Shown here: positions 59,635 to 64,000 of the stretch, piece by piece
Numbering within the stretch: the first letter of the stretch is position 1
How the letters are laid out: the number at the start of each line of letters is the position of its first letter
Assembly (NCBI GenBank): GCA_947382645.1
Contig: CANDAE010000001.1
Coordinates: 124,001 to 188,000, forward strand
Direction: 5' to 3'
Length of the DNA stretch: 64,000 nucleotides
Origin: Suilimivivens sp009774465
Lineage (GTDB): Bacteria > Bacillota > Clostridia > Lachnospirales > Lachnospiraceae
The notes under the pieces: model-generated
What the model saw: only the letters and a program-made list of their open reading frames with translations
Told to the model about the DNA's origin: nothing
Databases searched by the model: none
Made by a program: the position numbers and the translations under genes

Positions 59635-60746
59635 TTTATATTCATCTCCAAACCAATAACATTTTTCCCGCTTACAGTACTTTGATTTACAGTAACATAC
59701 TTATCTCCACCAACAATCGCTCCGGCAAATGTAGTAATCAGGTATGGACCACACTTAGAAACAATGGTAAGCACCGCATCCTGCACCTTAAACAAAAAGC
59801 TTCTCGACAACTCGTCATAATCCTTCTTTAAGTCATCTAATTTTGCCTTTAGCTGTTCCACTGTGAAATCTCCTATAAAAGCACGCATATCGTAAAGCTT
59901 AAGCAAAATTTCTTTATCATATTCATTACTATTTTTGATATAGAAAACAATCTTATCTAAGATATTGGCACATTCCTTATAAGAACCCATCGCCAGCAAA
60001 ACTGACGCTTCATTATACAACGCATCTATGATATATCTATTCTCACCCAAAAGCTCAATATCCAAAAAAGCCTGGTAAAAAAGCTGTGCACTGCCTTCAT
60101 AGTTATTATTCAACGCCAGAACATTTGCAATCGCCTTATGGGCACAAAATTTTAAATATGGATCGTAGAAACCCTCCTTCTCTACCAACAGCTGAGCCTG
60201 TCTGGCAGTTGTATACGCCTCTCCCCATTTTTTGTTTATCAGGCAAATTCCTGTCATATTAATCAATGAAACTACTCTTGCTGCCGAATAATCCACTAAA
60301 GATCCTAAATAATAGACCCGCATGGACGTTTCCATTGCCTCCTGAAACTTTTTCTGTAACATATAAAATATGGACTTATTTAGCAGGCTTCCGACTTCTT
60401 TTTGGTTCAAACCCGGAACATGATAGGCGCGAATTTTCCTTTCCAATGCCGTCAGATAATTATCTTTATAAACATTATAATTATCAACGGCAACTCCCAT
60501 TGTAATACGGAACATATCGGGTGGAAGTTCTGACGCTGGCAAAAGCAAAACCATCGGAACGGGGATTCCTTCTGCCTCTAATTTATTCCTCAGTTGTTCC
60601 GTTGCATGAATCAAGTCATCCGCCCATCCAGGCGATTCCTGTCCTGTCAGCTTATCCCAAAGTCCCCTCCTATCTTTTGTTGACAAAACCTGCACAGCCT
60701 TAGTTCCTAATTCTATCTGAATTAAATTAGCATCAAATTGAAACAT
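59631..60746 (-). CDS. TPR-like protein, putative sensor/partner of the TIR effector
   Basis: The 371-residue product does not match a family I can name. Residues about 1-95 form a conserved-looking N domain (LWDKLTGQESPGWADDLIHATEQLRNKLE ... MVLLLPAS); residues about 100-290 are TPR-like helical repeats (KKWGEAYTTARQAQLLVEKEGFYDP, NNYEGSAQLFYQAFLDIELLGE, GSYKECANILDKIVFYIKN); a coiled-coil-like segment (295-325) and a hydrophobic stretch (YLITTFAGAIVGG, about 345-357) end in TVNQSTVSGKNVIGLEMN. The stop overlaps the TTG start of the TIR gene. It is the first gene of a two-gene operon with its own promoter and terminator next to a mobile-element remnant. Confidence 0.7.
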   Translation of the reverse strand: MFQFDANLIQIELGTKAVQVLSTKDRRGLWDKLTGQESPGWADDLIHATEQLRNKLEAEGIPVPMVLLLPASELPPDMFRITMGVAVDNYNVYKDNYLTALERKIRAYHVPGLNQKEVGSLLNKSIFYMLQKKFQEAMETSMRVYYLGSLVDYSAARVVSLINMTGICLINKKWGEAYTTARQAQLLVEKEGFYDPYLKFCAHKAIANVLALNNNYEGSAQLFYQAFLDIELLGENRYIIDALYNEASVLLAMGSYKECANILDKIVFYIKNSNEYDKEILLKLYDMRAFIGDFTVEQLKAKLDDLKKDYDELSRSFLFKVQDAVLTIVSKCGPYLITTFAGAIVGGDKYVTVNQSTVSGKNVIGLEMNIN

Positions 60747-60821
60747 AGGTTTCCTTCTTTCTTATGCACTAACTCTTTTGTTTAAGTCATTATGGGTGAA
60801 AGCAAATATATGCTTATAAAA

Positions 60822-60850
60822 ATTTTACCATTTATTACCAGCCAAAACAA
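60822..60850 (-). promoter_or_regulatory. Promoter of the TPR-TIR operon
   Basis: Minus-strand TTGTTT (60845-60850) and TAAAAT (60822-60827) are 17 bases apart. Around it GGTAA occurs four times on the minus strand between about 60822 and 60890, a possible binding-site series. Confidence 0.6.
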
Positions 60851-60891
60851 TATACCTATCATGCGCTTTAGTATTACCTATTAGTTACCAC

Positions 60892-63180
60892 TCATTTGTC
60901 TGATATAATCGCAATATCATATTCTCTGATCTCATATCCCCGCTTCAATCTTCCGGTTTTATAACAGTCGGCAGAATCCGGTATAGCCCTGTTATATTGG
61001 CGATATGCAGCCAAACGCATAATATCATACCATTCATATCTTGAAAATTCTGGTAAATGTTTCTTATCAAAACACGCGTTGTAAGCAAAAAGCTTCTTTA
61101 TCCCATAAGTATTCAGCCATTCTTTCATCTCTTTTAAAGCCTGTTTCCTGCTTGTAACACAAACCTCATCATCAAATCACAATTCGTTCGAATACATTCC
61201 GCCCACTCTATATTCCGGATCAATTATGTAATATACTGCATCAATTTCTTTCTTAGTCTCTGCCTCGGCAACTACTATGCCTATTGACATTACCTCATCA
61301 TTCCAGTTTGTCTCTGTATCGATTACTGCAAATTTATCCATCGCATTTCTTTTTGGCTTTCCAGCCGGATCATAATAATTTTCAATCACTCCTTTTGTAA
61401 CAGTCTTTGCTACTGCATTCAAAAAAGCTTTTCGCTCTGGTATCTCTATTTCATAAGATGTATTGTCTCTCGTATTCCATAAAATCCCCTTATGTAAATT
61501 CATTGCAACCATATAGCAGGCACATTGCAGGAAATGTTCATGTGTTAATTCCGATACAAACTTTAATTCATAAACGATATTGTCTTTAACTACATCAGCA
61601 AATCCCCTGGCTGAAAACTTTACTTCTCCATTTTCCTGATCTGTAAAGTCAATCTGGCACTCAACCTGTGCATCCTCGTCCTTATTCAAATGCGTCTTTA
61701 ACCGTTCTATGATCAATGTACTCTGTTCTTCATTCACAAACGGAGTTATCACCTGTGTCCTGTATCTCTTTTGTTTTGTTTCAAGTGAAACTAAAAATAA
61801 TATTTTATGATCCAAAGAAGTATCTTTTACCTCTCTCTCATATAATCCACGCAACCCAAACAAATCAGGATTCAGTAAAAATTTTAGTTCTATTGCCGCG
61901 TCTATTTGATAATTGTCAAAATAAACCGCTTCTTGGTATATTCCAATACAGGGCGATAAATCTATTAAGCCATCCGTACTTTTTATATTTATTATTAAAT
62001 GATCTGTTTGTTTCTGCTTGCTTATTTTTAACAATGAAAAACATCTTTCCACATCTTCTTTATATTTGAAATCAAACATTTCACTTATATCCAGATCATT
62101 AAATTTCTCATTGGTCGGTATGGGAGTTGAAAGTGTCTTTTCAGACAGCATAGCTTCCTCTGGTTTCACAAAAATGATATGATTTTTTCCTCTGCTGGCT
62201 GCAACACAAAAAATATTTCTCAGAATAATATACGACTGCTGTGGTTTTGATATCCTTGTATTCCAATAACTTTCCGTAAAATCAAAAACAACGCAGATTT
62301 TTCTTTCCAAACCTTTACTGCTGTCATAAGTTGTAAATATAGCGGAATCTTCTCTTGGCTCCGCCTTTCCCATCGAATCATTATCTGATATCGTTGCATA
62401 CACTGTGTTCTTATTAAACTTATCCGGATGCCTTTCTTCTAAAGTATTTAATGTGTCAGACATCATTCCTGTTCTTGCGCCTAAACACAGGATGTCCGCT
62501 GGAATCTGTTCTGCCAAAAACGGTACAATATCTTCTCTCGCCATTTCCTCAACTTTACAGCAATTATTTACGCCTTTTATTTCTTTTTTCCACACGCTCC
62601 CAAGTATTGCTGCCAAATCATCAGACAATCGGAAACATTGTGTAAATTTCAATCTAAGATGTTCTTCCAAAAAAAATTTCATAAATGATTCAACATTTAA
62701 TGTCGTTTTATCATATATTTTCTGTTCCATATCGCCAACTGCAATTATCTGCATATTGGGATTACGGTCTTTTACCATCTGTAGCAGCTCCGCCAGTTCT
62801 TGCTCAATATCCTGATACTCATCAATAATCAAAACATCGTATTTTCCCATAGGCGGTTTTTTCTGGATAAATGTTTGTATAAGATCCGAAATTCCTACGG
62901 AAATGCCACTTCTCATTAAAATCGTATATGCAAATCCATGATAATTTGTTACCATAACATTTTTCTTCTTTATTTTAGACTTTGCATCTAATTTCAGCAG
63001 CTTATTGTATGTCAAATACAATACTTTTTTCTTACTTGGCAATTCATTACACAGACTTTGAATCGCTGTGGTCTTGCCACTGCCAATACAGGCATCTACG
63101 AGAATATTTTTTCCCTGCAACGCTTTTTCTATAAATAACTGTTGTTCATCAGATAACTGAAAGTTTAAAGGCATGCCCAT
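60892..63180 (-). pseudogene. SF1 helicase-PD-(D/E)XK nuclease-DEDD exonuclease fusion with in-frame stop
   Basis: The frame from ATG 63180 encodes a UvrD-like helicase: Walker A GSGKTT (33-38), Walker B IIDEYQD (118-124), TYDSSKGLE and AASRGKN. Then a PD-(D/E)XK nuclease region (GFADVV ... IVYELKFVSELT ... QCACYMVAM) and the start of a DEDD exonuclease (FAVIDTETNW) follow. At 61177-61179 a TGA stops it after 667 residues. The same frame resumes without other stops to 60892 and continues the exonuclease (LFAYNACFDKKHL, WYDIMRLAAYRQYN), then ends early, before the motif III His/Asp. The helicase and nuclease parts could still be made; the exonuclease is lost unless TGA is read through. Confidence 0.8.
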
Positions 63181-63276
63181 GTCAAACTCTCCTCTTTCTC
63201 CTCTTTGTATTCGTCAATCTGATTATATAATCCAGAATGTATGCTGTAGCTTTAAGTAATATCTAAACTTAATGGA

Positions 63277-63300
63277 AAAGTGGTCGAATTCGACCACTTT
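63277..63300. terminator. Perfect 24-bp palindrome, probable terminator
   Basis: AAAGTGGTCGAA meets its own complement with no unpaired centre. On the minus strand it is followed by TTTT and lies 38 bases after the stop of the 71-residue gene, so it can act as terminator for the kinase operon. The symmetry would also suit an operator for the helicase gene that starts at 63180. Confidence 0.55.
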
Positions 63301-63337
63301 ACAACCATGCATTTATCTGAAAAAAGCCTTTCCAATA

Positions 63338-63553
63338 TTATGCAATACCGTATTTTTCAAAAATACTGTTCAAGTCTTCTCTGCTGATTTTTCCTGCCAG
63401 ATAATAAGCCTTAACACTGGCTTCTATCGCTTCAAAAGCAGTATCAAACATAAACCAGTCACCTGTATTATAATATTCCTGTAATTCCATAAAATCGCGT
63501 TGCAATCCATCCGGCAAATTGTCTCTTAAAATTATTTGTTCATCCACATACAT
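63338..63553 (-). CDS. Small protein of unknown function downstream of HipA-like kinase
   Basis: I do not recognise the family. The 71-residue product is acidic and helical by composition, with MELQEYYNTGDWFMFDTAFEA and a C-terminal KISREDLNSIFEKYGIA. GAGAGGTGAT lies about seven bases before the start. It follows the HipA-like gene by 36 bases on the same strand, so the two are likely co-transcribed, and may be an antitoxin-like or accessory partner. There is no DNA-binding motif visible. Confidence 0.65.
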   Translation of the reverse strand: MYVDEQIILRDNLPDGLQRDFMELQEYYNTGDWFMFDTAFEAIEASVKAYYLAGKISREDLNSIFEKYGIA

Positions 63554-63589
63554 TATTTTATCACCTCTCCCTTTACGGTTTCCTATAAT

Positions 63590-64000
63590 CTAATGTGCAC
63601 AATCATTTTTTATACATTCTAACAGTACTTTTTCATACCTGTATTCAATAATTGATGTAAAGAATCTCTTCTGTATTTCTGACAATATTGGTACCTCTTT
63701 TATCATTGTTTGTATCTTATTCATGTTATTACCTATTTGGGGTGTCAATCTATAAACAGCCTCTAAACATTCCGGATATTCCCTGCTTTCAATTATATGA
63801 TATGGATTTACCCGTTTCCCATGTAATTCAAATATACACCTGCGGGCTTTATACGCCTCTGCTTCCATTTTATCAGCATCATTCATTACAATTTGCATCT
63901 TTTCATCATCCCACTTGCTATTTAAACAATTGCCATTATCATAAACCGGCGCAATATCCTTCGAACCGTCCTTTCTTAAAATAATTCCCCAATTACTGTT
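63590..64000 (-). CDS. HipA-like kinase C-terminal part, cut by the right window edge
   Basis: The frame is open to base 64000. It begins with NSNWGIILRKDGS and APVYDNGNCLNSKWDD, which resemble the segment of HipA-like Ser/Thr kinases where the NWG and the metal-binding Asp of D-N-G sit after the catalytic loop. The ATG at 63898 is therefore internal. About 136 residues are visible; the catalytic Asp and P-loop lie outside. HipA proteins inhibit translation or act in toxin-antitoxin pairs, sometimes for phage defence. The following 71-residue gene may be its partner. The identification rests on this short motif region. Confidence 0.65.
   Translation of the reverse strand, partial: NSNWGIILRKDGSKDIAPVYDNGNCLNSKWDDEKMQIVMNDADKMEAEAYKARRCIFELHGKRVNPYHIIESREYPECLEAVYRLTPQIGNNMNKIQTMIKEVPILSEIQKRFFTSIIEYRYEKVLLECIKNDCAH

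Noticed and set aside
59077..60746. CBASS operon
   Set aside because: The TIR domain is of the CAP12 type, but no CD-NTase cyclase gene or STING domain is present in the window.
61150..61180. TGA 61177-61179 as a selenocysteine codon, with a small hairpin 12 bases downstream
   Set aside because: The hairpin (GTTTGT/ACAAGC, 3-base loop) lacks bacterial SECIS features and the exonuclease family has no catalytic Cys/Sec at this position. A simple nonsense change fits better.

Overview
The window looks like a chromosomal segment of an anaerobic, low-to-moderate G+C Clostridia member, most likely Lachnospiraceae. The support is a YerC/YecD-type TrpR homologue, class III fructose-1,6-bisphosphatase, a eukaryotic-type HisA, a clostridial-style PTS enzyme I and sucrose PTS, strong GGAGG ribosome-binding sites and canonical sigma-A promoters throughout. 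I do not assign a genus. About 49 protein-coding loci, one tRNA-Thr(GGT), one lysine riboswitch, several intrinsic terminators and one IS remnant can be supported.

Left part (1-17.7 kb), housekeeping: a DUF1836 regulator (cut by the left edge), YerC/YecD repressor, a degenerate M23 protein, a cold-shock protein, orphan HisA, an Asn/Thr-rich lipoprotein, and the dapA-dapB-fbp cluster read leftward from a promoter and lysine riboswitch. Then come a corrinoid adenosyltransferase, an Rpn/YhgA-like nuclease with a 21-bp repeat tract, an alkyltransferase-like protein, a ROK sugar kinase, a two-OB-fold SSB-like protein, BipA, a hemerythrin fusion protein, MgtE (preceded by a candidate leader peptide) and a YigZ-family protein.

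Middle part (17.8-46.5 kb), envelope, signalling and transport: class A PBP; a papain-like protein-MATE-xpt cluster; tRNA-Thr; an amylosucrase-like GH13; a hybrid histidine kinase followed by ptsI; an LrgA/LrgB pair; a GGDEF protein; two chemoreceptors; a three-gene ABC-2 type transporter; type-4 uracil-DNA glycosylase; a large solute-binding lipoprotein next to a LytTR/GHKL two-component system.

Right-middle (46.6-58.2 kb): D,D-carboxypeptidase, an unknown membrane-anchored protein, MATE and its ROK-family repressor, then a sucrose module. This module is a LacI regulator, a sucrose-type PTS EIIBCA, a GH32 sucrose-6-phosphate hydrolase and a CocE/NonD hydrolase. The promoter sits between two GAACCGGTTC operators. 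The fructokinase-like ROK enzyme (10.4 kb), the amylosucrase-like enzyme (23.8 kb) and enzyme I (25.7 kb) could act in the same sugar pathway.

Right end (58.2-64 kb), accessory/defence-like: an IS4-like remnant whose ends carry stem-loops that differ by compensating changes, a TPR protein translationally coupled to a CAP12-type TIR protein, a broken SF1 helicase-PD-(D/E)XK-DEDD exonuclease gene, a small unknown protein, and a HipA-like kinase running off the right edge. The TPR-TIR pair is the best candidate here for an undescribed immune system. The mgtE leader peptide is the best candidate for undescribed regulation.
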